Below, one piece after another: positions 24,500 to 36,865 of a stretch of 64,000 bases of DNA. This stretch comes from Malania oleifera. Taxonomy: Eukaryota > Streptophyta > Magnoliopsida > Santalales > Ximeniaceae. The stretch is taken from assembly GCF_029873635.1 (NCBI RefSeq), contig NC_080418.1:15833388-15897387 (forward strand). The letters are read 5' to 3'. A program made the position numbers and the translations under genes. Below the pieces are notes generated by a model, which ran no database searches, was not told where the DNA came from, and saw only the letters and a program-made list of their open reading frames with translations. The first letter of the stretch is position 1, and the number at the start of each line of letters is the position of its first letter.

Positions 24500-25426
24500 T
24501 GTTGGAGTGTCAAGCTTGCCTGAACGAAATCTAAGTCGTCCGTTCTTTTCAGATTTAACAGCTGCTGTTGGGGGGGGGGGGGTGTTGTTGTAATTTGATA
24601 CTTATGTGTTGTAAATAAAACAACACAATAAAAGGGGGCGGGGGTTGGCTGGGACTTCATTTTTCTGTTTGCAGCTTTAGAGAAACAGTCGCAAGGCTTC
24701 TTCTTTTCTCCAGCCGCGAGAGACTCTTGCAGAGCCGCAGCGAGTCTTCTTCTTCACCCTGAGCGCAGGAGAGACGTCTTCACTTGCAGCCGCATGAGAG
24801 AGCACCTGCGACCCGAGGAGGCCATCACCGCCGAGAGAGATCCTTCAACCGCAACACGCGGGAGAGGGAGACGGCAGGAGGTGGATGCGGCGCGGGTATC
24901 TCTAGCGGAGGTTCACGCGCAGGTAAAGTAAGGTAAAAGCTCAGATTTAGTTTCTTGGGGAGGATTTATTTTAGGGAAATCAGGGAGGAATATAGGGAGA
25001 AACCTAGGGCTATTTGCAGGTGCGAAGGGGGGGTTTCTTGGATTATTCTTGGGCTGATTTTCAGAGGAGATCAGTAAGACAAGAAAGGGTAAATCTGTGT
25101 GTACTTGTATTTATTTCCGCCGATTTAATATAGTGTCTCTGGAGGTGAGTTTCTGTCATGGATGTAAGCCAATTTTTGGACCGAACCACGTAAATGTGTT
25201 CTTGTGGATTGTGCTTGTGACATGTTTACATTTTGCTGAATATTGGATTGGTGAATATATATTTTTCTTGATCAGGCTTAGCACACACACGTGTCAAAAT
25301 AAACAAGTTTAAGTTTAGGTGTGATTGTGGTTGATGCTTGAACAAAATCAAATTTTTATTGTGGTTTGTTTGGAATTAATTAAAATCTGAAAATAGAATT
25401 AGCAATCAGTTGAATTGCACACAACA
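24500..25426 (+). repeat. 5' LTR of the 24.5-30.4 kb copia element
   Basis: It begins TGTTGGAGTGTC and ends ACACAACA just before the primer-binding site. It includes a G homopolymer at about 24570 and a splice-donor-like leader region. Length 927 bases. Confidence 0.92.
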
Positions 25427-28400
25427 AGTGGTATCAGAGCCTGGCTATGTGATGGGGACCGCTAGGTTTGAAATAGAAAAATTCACCGTGAAAAATGACT
25501 TTAGTTTATGGAGGATTAAGATGCGTGCCATCTTGGTACAACAAGGGCTTGAGGAGGCTCTTCTTGGAGAAAAGAAAGGGGCTTCCACTTCACAAAAGGG
25601 GAAACTAGGTTTACCCTCCACCAACAAAGTGAAGCTCGAAATCCTTCAAAAGGCACATAGTGCCATTATCTTGTCCTTAGGGGACAAAGTGCTTAGGGAA
25701 GTTGCCAATGAGGATACGACAACTGGAGTGTGGTCAAAACTAGAAAGTTTGTACATGACAAAATCCCTAGCAAATAGACTCTATAAGAAGACTAGACTCT
25801 ACACCTTTAGAATGACCCCTGGAACATCGATTGATGAACATTTAGATGAATTTAATAAAATTATTTTGGATCTTGCTAGTATTGATATTAGTATAGATGA
25901 AGAAGACCAGACAATTCTTTTATTGAGTTCTCTTGACTTCACATATGAAAATATGAAAGAAACTATGATGTATGGGAGAGAGAGGCCGACTTTAGAAGAT
26001 GTGCAAGCCGTTTTGCACTATAGGGAATTGCACACTAAGTTTAAGTCTAAATCTGGGTTAAGGGAAGAGTTAAATGTGAGAGGTAGGTCTGAAAAGAGGA
26101 ATAAGAAAAGAAAAGACAAGAGGTCTAGATCAAAGTCTAAGAGCAAGACACTTAAGTGTTATGCATGTCACAAGGAATGACATTTTAGGAGGGACTGCTC
26201 TGAGAGGAAAAATGGTGCAAATGCCACCACCTCTGAATCAAAGGGTAAGACAGCTGTAGTTTTAGATGGGTATGATAGTGCGGAAGTGTTGAATGTCTCT
26301 GATAGAGATTCGGGAAAAGAATGGATATTAGATTCAGGATGTTCCTTCCACATGTGTTCATTGAAAAACTGGTTTGAGTCCTTTACATGCCTAGAAGGAG
26401 GTCATGTTATCCTAGGAAACAATAAGTCATGTAAAATACAGGGTATTGGGACTGTGAGACTTCTAATGCATGATGGGATGGAAAGAGTGCTAAGAGATGT
26501 GAGGTACATACCTGAGCTGAAGAGAAACTTGATTTCTCTTGGTAGCTTAAATAAGACAGGGTACATGTTTAAGTCTAAAGGAGGTAGCCTAAGAGTTTGT
26601 AGAGGTTCACTGATAGTGATGAAATGGGTGCTAAAGAATGGGTTGTACACCTTGGTAGGAAAGACAATGATTGGTGAGGTTTCACCTATCAATCACAGGG
26701 TAGAAAATTAGGTTTCCTTGTGGCATAAGAGGCTAGGACATGTTAGCCAACAAGGCCTAAAGGAGCTGGAGAAATAGGGGCTCCTTGAAGATAGGAAACT
26801 TGAGGAATTGTCATTCTGTGAGGAGTGTGTCTTGGGTAAGTCTACTAGGGTTAGTTTTAAGAAGTCTACTCACACCACGAAACAGACTCTTGATTACATA
26901 CATTCAGACTTATGGGGGCCTGCTACGGCTAGTTCTCATGGTGGTTCTAGGTATTTTCTGTCAATTATAGATGACTTTTCTAGGAAAGTATGAGTTTATA
27001 TTCTAAAATATAAAAGTGATACTTTTGAAAAGTTTAAAGAATGGAAAACCTTAGTTGAAAATCAAGTTGGCAGAAAAGTTAAAACACTGAGAACAGACAA
27101 TGGATTAGAATACTTATCAAATGAATTTTCTAAATTTTGTAAAGCTGAGGGCATAGCTAGACATAGGACTATTAGGGATACTCCCCAATAGAATGGATTA
27201 ACTGAAAGGATAAATAGGACTATTTTGGAAAGGGTAAGATGGATGTTAGCCACTTTAGGTCTGCCCAAGACCTTTTGGGCAGAGGCAGTGCCCACTGTTG
27301 TATACATTATTAATAGGTGTCATTCCACAGCTTTAAATTATGAAACCCCTCAAGAAATCTGGTCGGGTAAGCCTACTGATTATCAGGGTTTAAAAATTTT
27401 TGGGTGCATAGCCTATGCCCACATTAGAACTGATAAATTAGAGCCTAGGGCTATTAAATGCATTTTTGTGGGATGCCCAGAGGGGGTTAAAGGCTATAAG
27501 CTCTGGGTTGTAGAACCTGGAAAACAAAAATGTATTATTAGCATGGATGTAGTTTTTAATGAAACAAAAATGGGGGGAAAACTAGAAAATTCAGATGAAA
27601 GTGTTAGGCACTCTGATACTAGTGACCCGCAGCTTGAGGCGGAGCAACCCTCCACTTCTCATAGCCATTTAGAAACATATGTTGTAGATTTTGAGGAGCA
27701 AAACTTAGAAATGGAAACCTTTGAATTAAGTAAACTTACCTTCTAGCACGGGATAGGGAGAGGAGGGTCATAAGACCTCCTCAAAGGTATGGGGAAGCTG
27801 ATATGACAATTTTTGCTCTTTCTGTTGCTAAAACAGAAATTGAGGTGGAGCTTAGGACTTTTAAAGAGACCATGGATAGTAAAGAGACTGAAAAATGGAT
27901 TCTTGTAATGCAAGAAGAAATGGAGTCTCTAAATAAGAATGAGACATGGGTGATGGTACCTAAACCGGAAAAACAGAAACTCATAGGATCCAAATGGATC
28001 TTTAAGAGGAAAGAGGGAATCCCTAAAGTTGAACCACCTAGGTATAAAGCTAGGTTAGTGGCTAAGGGATTTACACAAAAGGAAGGGGTAGACTATAATG
28101 AAATATTTTCTCCTGTTGTGAGGCATAGTTTTATTAGAATTCTATTATCTTTTGTTGTTGTACATGACTTACATTTGGAACAACTTGATGTTAAAACTGC
28201 TTTCTTGCATGGTACTTTAGAAGAAACAATTTATATGCAACCTCCCGAGGGCTTTGATATGGAAATGAATAAAAATCATGTATGTTTATTAAAGAAATCT
28301 TTATATGGGTTGAAACAATCACCTAGACAATGGTATAAACGATTTGATTCTTACATGATTCAAAATGATTTTAAATCATGTGATAAATGTCATATATATG

Positions 28401-29461
28401 CTATTATATGTTGATGACATGTTGGTTGCTTGTCAAGACATGGATATGTTAAATCAAGTTAAGTGCATGCTCAAATCTGAATTTTAAATGAAAGACTTAG
28501 GACTTGTTAAAAGAATACTTAGTATAGAAATAACTAGAGAAAGGAATAAAAGGCTTCTCTACTTGTCTCAAAAGTCTTATATTTCAAAGGTATTAAAAAG
28601 ATTTGAAATGAGTCATGTTAAATCTACTTCTATTCCTGCTGCACAGCATATTAAGTTGTCTAGCAAACAGTGTCCTGAAACTAAAGATGAGTCATTGTTT
28701 ATGAATAGAATACCTTATGCTAGTATGGTTGGTAGTGTAATGTATGATATGGTATGTTCTAGACCTGATCTATCTTATGTTGTAAGTCAAGTGAGTAGAT
28801 TTATGAGCAAACCTGGAAAACCATATTGGCATGCTTTGAAACAAAATTTTCAATACTTGTCTGGAACAAAACAGCAAAGATTAATAATATTTGGTAAAAA
28901 GGATATGCATTGTGAAATAGGATTAAAAGGATATATAGATTCTGACTATGCTGGAAATCTAAATACCAAGAAGTCTTTGTCTAGTATGGTCTTTTGCTTT
29001 TTAGGTAGTGCTATTAGTTGGAAATCTCACATACAGTCGGTAGTAGCCTTGTCTACCACAGAGGCTGAATATATTGCCATGACTGAAGCCTTTGAGGAGG
29101 CTATATGGATAAAAGGACTATGCCTAGAATTAGAAATGTATAGTGGAACTGTTACAATTTATTGTGACAATTAAAACACTATTCATTTGGTTAGGAATCA
29201 TGTTTATCATGATAGGTTCAAACATATAGATGTTAGGCTGTATTTTGTGAGAGATATTATTTCTAGTGGAGAAATAGAAGTAAGAAAAATTCCAACGGAG
29301 GATAATCCTTCGAATATGATGACTAAAGCAGTACCTAAATCCAAGTTTGAACATTGTTCGAACTTGATTAACCTTGGAAGTTTCTAATGTCTGTTTTGTA
29401 GGAACCGCCATAGGAGATGCTAAGGAGGTGCAAGGGTTACAAGCTTGCCAAGGTGGAGAAT

Positions 29462-30371
29462 TGTTGGAGTGTCAAGCTTGCCTGAAGGAAATCCAAGTCG
29501 TCCTTTCTTTTCAGATCTAACAGCTTCTGTTTGGGGGGGGGGGGGGTGTTGTAATTTGATACTTATGTGTTGTAAATAAAACAACACAACAGAAGGGGGC
29601 AGGGGTTGGATGGGACTTCATTTTTCTGTTTGCAGCTTCAGAGAAATAGCCGCAAGACTTATTCTTTTCTCCAGCCGCGAGAGACTCTTGCAGAGCCTTA
29701 GCGAGTCTTCTTCTTCACCTCGAGCGTAGGAGAGACATCTTCACTCGCAACCACGTGATAGAGCACCTGCGACCTGAGGAGGCCATCACCGTCGAGAGAG
29801 ATCCTTCAGCCACAGCGCGTGGGAGAGGGAGACGGCAGGAGGTGGTGCAGCGTGGGTATCTCCAGCGGAGGTTCACGCGCAAGTAAAGCAAGGTAAAAGC
29901 TTAGATTTAGTTTCTTGAGGAGGGTTTCTTTTAGGAAAATCAGGGAGGAATATAGGGAGAAACCTAGGACTATTCACAGGTGTGAAGGGGGGTTTTTTAG
30001 ATTATTTTTGGACTGATTTTCAGAGGAGATCAATAAAACATGAAAGGGTAAATCTGTGTGTACTTGTATTTATTTTCGCCGATTTAATATAGTGTCTCTG
30101 GAGGTGAGTTTCTGCCGTGGATGTAGGCCAATTTTTGAGCCAAACCACGTAAATGTGTTCTTGTGGATTGTGCTTGTGACATGTTTACATTTTGCTAAAT
30201 ATTGGATTGGTGAATATATATTTTTCTTGATCAAACTTAGCACACACACGCTTCAAAATAAATATATTTAAGTTTAAGTGTGATTGTGGTTGATGCTTGG
30301 ACAAAATCAGATTTTTATTATAGTTTATTCAAAATTAATTAAAATATGAAAATAGGAAAAAGCTCACAACA
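29462..30371 (+). repeat. 3' LTR of the 24.5-30.4 kb copia element
   Basis: It begins TGTTGGAGTGTC after a purine-rich tract and ends CTCACAACA. It is 910 bases, slightly shorter than the 5' copy. Its right end lies 65 bases from the stop codon of the VOC gene on the opposite strand, so transcripts of that gene would run antisense into it. Confidence 0.92.
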
Positions 30372-30436
30372 CCTAACTTATCATACATCTGAACGAAACA
30401 AGAGACTCGTTCTGCGCTTCTCTTACGTGGATTGGG

Positions 30437-30669
30437 TTAATCAGTGCTGGCGCGATCGGCGGGGGTGGACACGTGGCTTCCCATCCTCACGACCATGCCG
30501 TCTATGTCCCGAACGTACCCCACCTTCTGTCCCCACCCTCTCTCCTCCGGCTCGCTCACCGCCACCGCCCCATTCTCCACCGCTCTCTGCTCATCACCAC
30601 CATCATCAAATTCATCATCATCATCCAATTTCCCTATTGTCATTATTAAAATAAAAGAAACTGTTGAGC

Positions 30670-30707
<38 letters not shown>

Positions 30708-31005
30708 CGCGTACCTTGAAAGCCGCATCGACGTCGGAGTAATCGAAGCAAAGCTCGAGGGGGGCTCTGACGGGGGCGGAGGGGGGAGGGAGCTGGACGG
30801 CGCCGGTGATTTGGTCCGTCTCGTGCTGGTGGGCCGGCGTGAAGGCTATCGTCGTCTGCCCGCTCTCTAGCTCCGCCCACCGCCGCGACTCGTCCAACCG
30901 CCGGACGCTGCACCCGAAGGCTCTTCCATAGAAATCCACCGACTTGGCGACGTCTTTCACGTACACTATGGTGTACGCAAACGCTGGCCTCAAGCTGGAC
31001 GCCAT
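30437..31005 (-). CDS. DSI-1VOC: Desiccation-induced 1VOC (glyoxalase-superfamily) protein, two exons
   Basis: Exon 1 is 31005-30715 (97 codons, ATG start) and exon 2 is 30586-30437 (49 codons plus stop), giving 146 residues. The 128-base intron has GT (30714-30713) and AG ends and falls between codons, so the junction reads AAFK-RAVENG. The protein is a single vicinal oxygen chelate domain: the first half carries AYTIVYVKDVAKSVDFY, RWAELESG and TTIAFTP; the second half carries VSEPEERGWGQKVGYVRDI and MVVRMGSHV. From memory this matches the plant DSI-1VOC family (Arabidopsis At1g07645, Xerophyta desiccation-induced protein). VOC domains bind a metal and act on varied substrates; no reaction is established for this group as far as I know, and it should not be called glyoxalase I. 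No signal peptide is visible. Upstream ABRE/G-box and RY motifs fit seed or ABA control. A copia LTR lies just after the stop. Confidence 0.85.
30587..30714 (-). other. Intron of the VOC gene with TA microsatellite
   Basis: A 128-base intron with GT and AG ends. It contains a TA tract at about 30674-30705 lying close to the 5' splice site. The frame happens to stay open through the intron, which creates a false unspliced reading frame ending in the same C-terminus. Confidence 0.85.
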
Positions 31006-31119
31006 CGTTAGTTATCAACTCCAATTAAAAGTTTTCGATCTTTAGCTTATAGGTTCGATCGGAGCAGGCTTCAGGCGTCTTGTAAATTTATCAGGTCGGT
31101 GAAATGGGTGTGCCGCTGA

Positions 31120-31167
31120 CACGTGTCGACAAGTGCTGTGTTTTACACCAGGTGGCTTTCATGCATG
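31120..31167 (-). promoter_or_regulatory. ABRE/G-box and RY element upstream of the VOC gene
   Basis: A G-box CACGTG at 31120-31125 overlaps the ABRE form ACGTGTC at 31121-31127, about 115 bases before the start codon. A palindromic RY element CATGCATG lies at 31160-31167. Further ACGT cores occur near 31181 and 31238. This pairing is typical of ABI3/ABI5-controlled seed and dehydration genes. The motifs are seen directly; the regulation is inferred. Confidence 0.5.
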
Positions 31168-31239
31168 CTAGTCGCTGCCACGTTGCTCGCTGCCCAGACA
31201 CCATTTTTATTCCGTAATCAAGTGAAACTGTGGGAAGTA

Positions 31240-33508
31240 CACGTAAATGGAGTATATGAGACTAAGATTAGGTTTGGAAAATAATTTTTATTTTTTTAAT
31301 ATTTTAATCTAAAAAAATTATTAAAACATCACCGTATTTTTTAAGATTTTAATTAGATTCATATTACAAAATTTAAATATGGAGGACGTTTTTATTACTA
31401 AACACATTTTATTTTTAATTTTATAAAATTATTTAAAAATTACAAACTTAATAAAAAAAAGTGTTATTCTAAATTTTTATATAGATTTAGAAATAAAAAA
31501 TAAGGTGACCGATGCTTTTTTAACTATTTGAAAATTTAAAAATAAAAAACAAAATTATTTCTTTTTATTTTTTTATAAAAAGTTTTTATAAATAGTATAA
31601 AATTAAATAATGATTGAATTTTTGGTTAACTTTATAGAAAAGATTATATGATTACTATTGGTAGCCGACTAAATAGGAATTGAAATGAAAATGATCCTTG
31701 CCATATAAGGATTTAATAATTAAAAATTCTTCATAATAATACTAAAATTCGTCATAATTTATAAGCCTACAACTAAGAATAGATAAGAAATAATTATTCT
31801 TAAATTTTATTATATGATAGTAATGGGTATTCTTTACTTATTCCATATTAAATAGAATAAAATATATTTTTATAGGAGTCCATTCTTTTTGAATTATTTC
31901 ATCATAATTTTATTATGTTTCATATATCGTATATATTTCATTCTTAAAAATAATCATTCCAAAAATGAAATGTATATAACTAAAATCAGTTAAGTCAATA
32001 GTCATAATGTTAGTTTGACTTGGCTCAAATCGAATTTAAGTTAATTTAGAATTGTAATGAGTCCATCAATTTGATTTTTATAATATTATTTGTAAATTTA
32101 AATTATTACATTTATATTATATAAATGTATAGTATAATTTTATAGACATATTTAGTATCATATATATATATATATATATATATAAATGTAATATTATTAT
32201 AATTAAATTTAATTTAATTAAACTAAATTTGAGTTTTGAGAAATTGTAGCCGAATCAAACTTGAATTTAATAATTTTGTGATCAATTCAATTTAAATTAA
32301 ATTTTAAATTTTAAATTTTCGAGCTAAGTGAAATTTGAATATTTTATTATGCCAACTAAACTATCTTCAACACACTTCTAGACATAAAAGGTAATTTTTA
32401 AATAATTTTAACACATTGTAACTAAAAACTCATTTTTTAAAATCACATAATATCAAAGATTTTAATAAAGCTAATTTTTGAAGTTCAACCACTAAAAAAA
32501 AATTCATCATTTATGCTTAATGAAATCATTTTCATAAGGGATATTTTTAATAATCTATAAAATCATAATTTTAAAATATGATACGTTCAATATTGTAACA
32601 AAGTTATGGACTTTTATTCAAAATTGTACAAATGATTGGTTTCAATTAATATCAACGATGGAATATTTGCAATCAAGCATCAAGTTAAATAAACTTATAA
32701 ATTACGTTTAATCTAGATAAGATGAACTTATCAATAATTAAACTCTAATAATTAATTAAATTGACCAAGAGATAATATAGATGTTTCAAGTATTTGAAGA
32801 AAAAAGAAGAATATGCTTATTCATTGGAGGGGTAGTAAGCTAAATAAAATCAAAGAGGGTTTGCAGGAGTTGTTGACTTACAAAATCACATAAATAAAGG
32901 ACAAGCTTCTTTTATTTTCTTTTCATATAAGTTCTATTATTTGGTTCAAAGAGGTAAAAATATACTTAAATTAACTTGAAATGAAATAATGAAGAACGAT
33001 TTAACAGTCCTTAATTTGATAAAGAAAATGATTTTGATAAGGTGGATTGACAAAAAAAGATTCATGTAGTTGATCCAATTTAGTGGGACTTAAGGTTTGT
33101 TGCTATTATTATTGTATAAGTTATGTTATTGATGTCCTAGGTGCTCTCTCTCTCTCTCTCTCATACACATACACACACACATTTAAAGAGCTTTTGCCGA
33201 GAAAATGAAATCAATTCAATGTTCGTATATAACTTTATTCAACTCATGTGAAAACAAAATTTAATAATTTTCAAAAATTTTCTCTAACTAGAAAACTAAG
33301 TTTGTGTTAATGATAAAAGAGTCCAAATATTCAATTATGATATAAAAAAATAGAAGGAAATATAATTTATTAAAAATAAATAAATGAAAAAATAAGGAGA
33401 AAGTGATGGTTATTCTTTTGTGCCAAAGTTAAGTGATGGAATTGCAAAATAATATTGAACTCAATAAACATTGTTTGATGAGTATAAAAAAGAAAACAGA
33501 GGTTGGTA
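31240..33508. other. AT-rich intergenic region
   Basis: No gene is supported. It contains many A/T runs, a TA tract at about 32160-32182 and a CT/CA microsatellite at about 33145-33181. Confidence 0.7.
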
Positions 33509-33679
33509 ATATTAAAAAATAAATATTAATTTAATTAATATAAGTCTATATGTATATACGAATAATTTATAATATAATAATGTTATTATTTTACATATAC
33601 AATACCAATATATGCTAAAATAAATACAACACTCAATGCATAAAGGATCTCGTGCCATGTTATTATAGGTGACTATTCT
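33509..33679 (+). repeat. Left copy of 171-bp direct repeat bounding the pararetrovirus block
   Basis: Identical base for base to 43890-44060. It is AT-rich, without LTR-type ends, and its outer side continues into ordinary AT-rich host DNA. It is best read as duplicated target sequence. Confidence 0.93.
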
Positions 33680-36600
33680 CAAACAACAAGAATTGAAGAA
33701 TAATTAGAGAACCTTACTGAGATAAGAACTTGCAGTACTTACGAAAAAGGAGAATCAAGTAAATCAAAAGAAAAAATAGAAGAACCAATTGAATTTAACA
33801 TACTTGATCATAATCTTAAGAATTTTAATTTTGACAAACAAAACGAATTGCTTATTAAAAGAATTGACGAATTAGTTAGCCAGACTTCAAACTTAAAAAT
33901 TAATACAATAACCAAAGAAGATGCCATTAATGCTTTAGAGTCAAATTTTACGGAAGAAACCTTTGACTTAAATAAAATCAAAGATTGGAGAAGTCAAAGT
34001 CAAAGAACCTATTATAAAAAGCCTACACCACCAAGTCTTTTATCAGAAGAATCAAATGACTTACTTCCTCAAAGAAATTTTCAAGGAAATGAAATTCATG
34101 AATGGAGAATTGATGGTCTTACTGAACATCAACTTCATTCCTTTTTACATCAAATGGCCATGGCAGCAACTGCCTACAAACTACATTCACATAAAGCTTC
34201 AGAGGAACAGATTGTTTCTCTTCTTACTCATGGATTCACCGGAACACTTAAAGAATGGTGGGATCACTATCTTACTCCTTTTGAAAAAAGACAAATTTAC
34301 GAATCAAAGAAAGTTAAAGAAGAAAACGGAATCGCTACACAAGAAAGCGATGCCGTTGCAGCTTTAATTTGGTCAATCTTTAGACAATTCATAGGAGAAC
34401 AAAGTAGTCAACATGAGAAGAATAGTGTTATTCTTCTTAACCTTACTTGTCCAAAATTATCAGACTTTCAATGGTACAAAGATACATTTATTGCTAAAGT
34501 CATGGGAAGACCAGATGGGAGATCTGGTTTTTGGAAAGAAAAATTTATAAGTGGGTTACCAAAGCTTTTTGCTCAAAGAGTTAGGGATCGTGTTAAAGAA
34601 ACATTAGGTACAAATTATGAATCAATCACTTATGGCCAAATTGTTTGCACGATTAATCATGAAGGTCTTAAGTTATGTAATGAACTTAAAATACAATCTC
34701 AGATGAAATCTGAATTCAAAAGGAACAAAGGAGAACTAGGAGATTTTTGTGCCCAATACGGGTACGAAAAGATTCAAGCACCTTCAAGAAAACATCTAAA
34801 AAAGAATTATAAAAAATATAAACCTTCAAAAAAATATTACAAGAATTACGACAAAAATTATTATAAAAAGAAAAAGAAGAGAACTGAAGAAAGTGCAAAA
34901 GTTCAAAAGAAGGATAAACCTCAAAAATTTAAGAATCAAAAAACATGCTTCAAATGTGGTAAAAAGGGACATTATGCAAGAGACTGCAGAGTTAAGCAAG
35001 AAATAAAAGAACTTAACATAGGAAAGAAATTAAAAAGACAAATGCTTAATCTAATTATCAACAGTAGTTCAGAAGATTCAGAAACCACTTATTCAAGCTC
35101 ATCTGAAAAAGAATTTATTAATGAAATAAATTCAAGTTCTGAATTATCATCTAACACTTCTTCAGAAGAAGAATATTTTGTTAAAATAATTAACAAATCT
35201 ATTTCATTAACAACTTGTGAAGCAAGACAACAAAAAAGACTTTTTAGTCTTGAAGATTTAGAATCCCTTAGGTCAAAATATGATAGACTTCATATTGGAA
35301 TGGTCCAAGTGGGACTATTTCCATTAACCAGAGCAGGGCTTAACAAACCAGTTTGTGTTGTTCTTCTTGATGCTAGGCATCATGAATTCAATGATTCCCT
35401 CTTAGGGATGTTAGAATCAAATATTGCTGAAGGTCCAATTTATTTTGAATGCTATCCAAATATTAGGGCAGATCTTAATGATGAATCATTATACAAATTA
35501 TTAACATTAGACATTCAAACTAAAGGTTATAATATGGATTCAAGAAGTTCAAATCTTGAACTTATTTATCAAATTTATTACAAAGCAACAACTTCAACAA
35601 TATTACCAAATTCACTTCAAACAAGTGAAAAAGGAGAAACTCTTATGTTACAAGCCAATTATAATAGAAAATCCTTTGCCTCTCATCCCAAGAAACTTCT
35701 ATGGAATGAGATTCAGGCTGGGGGAGAGTGGGAGTTTACAAATTTAAACGAAACTGATTACCAAATTACTCCTGAAATACAAAAAACAGTTGCTACAAAA
35801 ATTATTCAAGACAATGAAGGTAATGTAAAAATTAACTTTCAACCCTTACTCACGAGAAGTCAGAGTCTAGGACAAACTTCTAGACAACCAATTGATTTAG
35901 GAAGAAAAAGTATTTCAAGTCTTTATACTTACGAAGAACCAAGTCAAACAAACTTTAAACTCAAAGGTGTTGACTTTGGACCAGAAATACCTCAAGGTTA
36001 TTATCAAGAAATTCCTGAGTCAAATTCTCCTACAGAATCACAAATCTTAACAGAAGAGCAAAGAGAAAATCTTTACGAAGAAAGAAAAAATGTTATGGTT
36101 ATTAATAAAGAAGAATTTATTCCAAATATGGAAAAAATTGAGAAAGATTACAATCATGAACTTAATGCAAAAAATAGAAAATTATTCCTTAAAAAATATA
36201 ATAAAGAAGAAAGAGAACAAATTAGAGAAGAATGGTTTAAAAAGATGAATCAAATAAAAGAAGAAATCCCTTTCTTCAAATTTGTCAAAGAAAGACAGAC
36301 AATTAATGTTATTCAAAATCCAATAAAAAATTGGAAAACTACTGATAATTACTTTGTCAAAGCTGTTCATCCACCAGAAAACTCAATCAAATTTAATTAT
36401 AAAGGAAACGAAATCTTAGCATCACCCTACAAAGAATCAAAAGGTAAAGGAGAAACTGATCAAATAATTAGTCAAAATAATTATACAAAACAGATGCCTC
36501 TAACGAAGGATTTGGAGGTATACTTAAGCAAAGAATTAATTCAAAAGAAACTTTGGTGAGATTTCATTCAGGAGCCTGGTCAGGTCCTCAAGTCAATTAT

Positions 36601-36865
36601 TCCACAATTAAAAAGGAAATGCTCTCAATTGTTTTATGTATTCAAAAGTTTCAAGATGATCTTATCAATAAAGAATTTTTACTACGAATTGATTGTGCCA
36701 GTGCAAAAAATATTATTGAAAAAGATGTTAAAAATCTTGTTTCAAAACAAATTTTTGCAAGATGGCAAGTCATCCTCTCAGTTTTTGACTTCAAAATTGA
36801 TTTTATTAAAGGAAATGCAAATTCAATTCCAGATTTTTTAACAAGAGAATTTTTACAGGGTAATT
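33680..36865 (+). pseudogene. Caulimovirid coat, movement and RNase H parts in rearranged order (fossil)
   Basis: The coat-like part runs to about 35170, with the motif TLKEWWDHYL and a CCHC knuckle (CFKCGKKGHYARDC) at about 34948-34989, preceded by a Lys/Tyr-rich basic region. It is followed, out of normal order, by a 30K-type movement-protein part to about 36490, with GLFPLTRAGLNKPVCVVLLD, and then an RNase H part to about 36860. A 903-residue frame crosses the modules, which shows how little the sequence has decayed since the rearrangement. It does not correspond to any natural viral product. Confidence 0.8.

Larger units (their letters stand above)
24500..30371 (+). mobile_element. Ty1/copia element (Tork/Tnt1-like), full-length fossil, TSD CCTAA
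   Basis: Complete structure: 5' LTR 24500-25426, tRNA-Met type primer site at 25429-25440 (TGGTATCAGAGC), gag about 25440-26200 with a Lys/Arg-rich tail and knuckle, protease from about 26286, integrase about 26700-27750, reverse transcriptase about 27800-28490, RNase H about 28690-29390, polypurine stretch before 29462, 3' LTR 29462-30371. A perfect 5-bp duplication CCTAA lies at 24495-24499 and 30372-30376. The gag and RNase H sequences resemble the Tork/Tnt1 group. The frame has roughly half a dozen breaks, so it is dead. The LTRs differ by around 5-7% in the first 160 bases by eye, suggesting insertion on the order of a few million years ago. Confidence 0.93.

Noticed and set aside
30437-31024. 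Unspliced 195-codon frame over the VOC gene
   Set aside because: It is out of frame with exon 1 and translates the TA tract of the intron. The spliced model restores a continuous VOC domain with GT-AG ends.
33509-33679. The 171-bp repeats as LTRs of an element enclosing the virus block
   Set aside because: They have no TG/CA ends, primer site or promoter features, and adjoin ordinary host-like AT-rich DNA. Duplicated target is the simpler reading.
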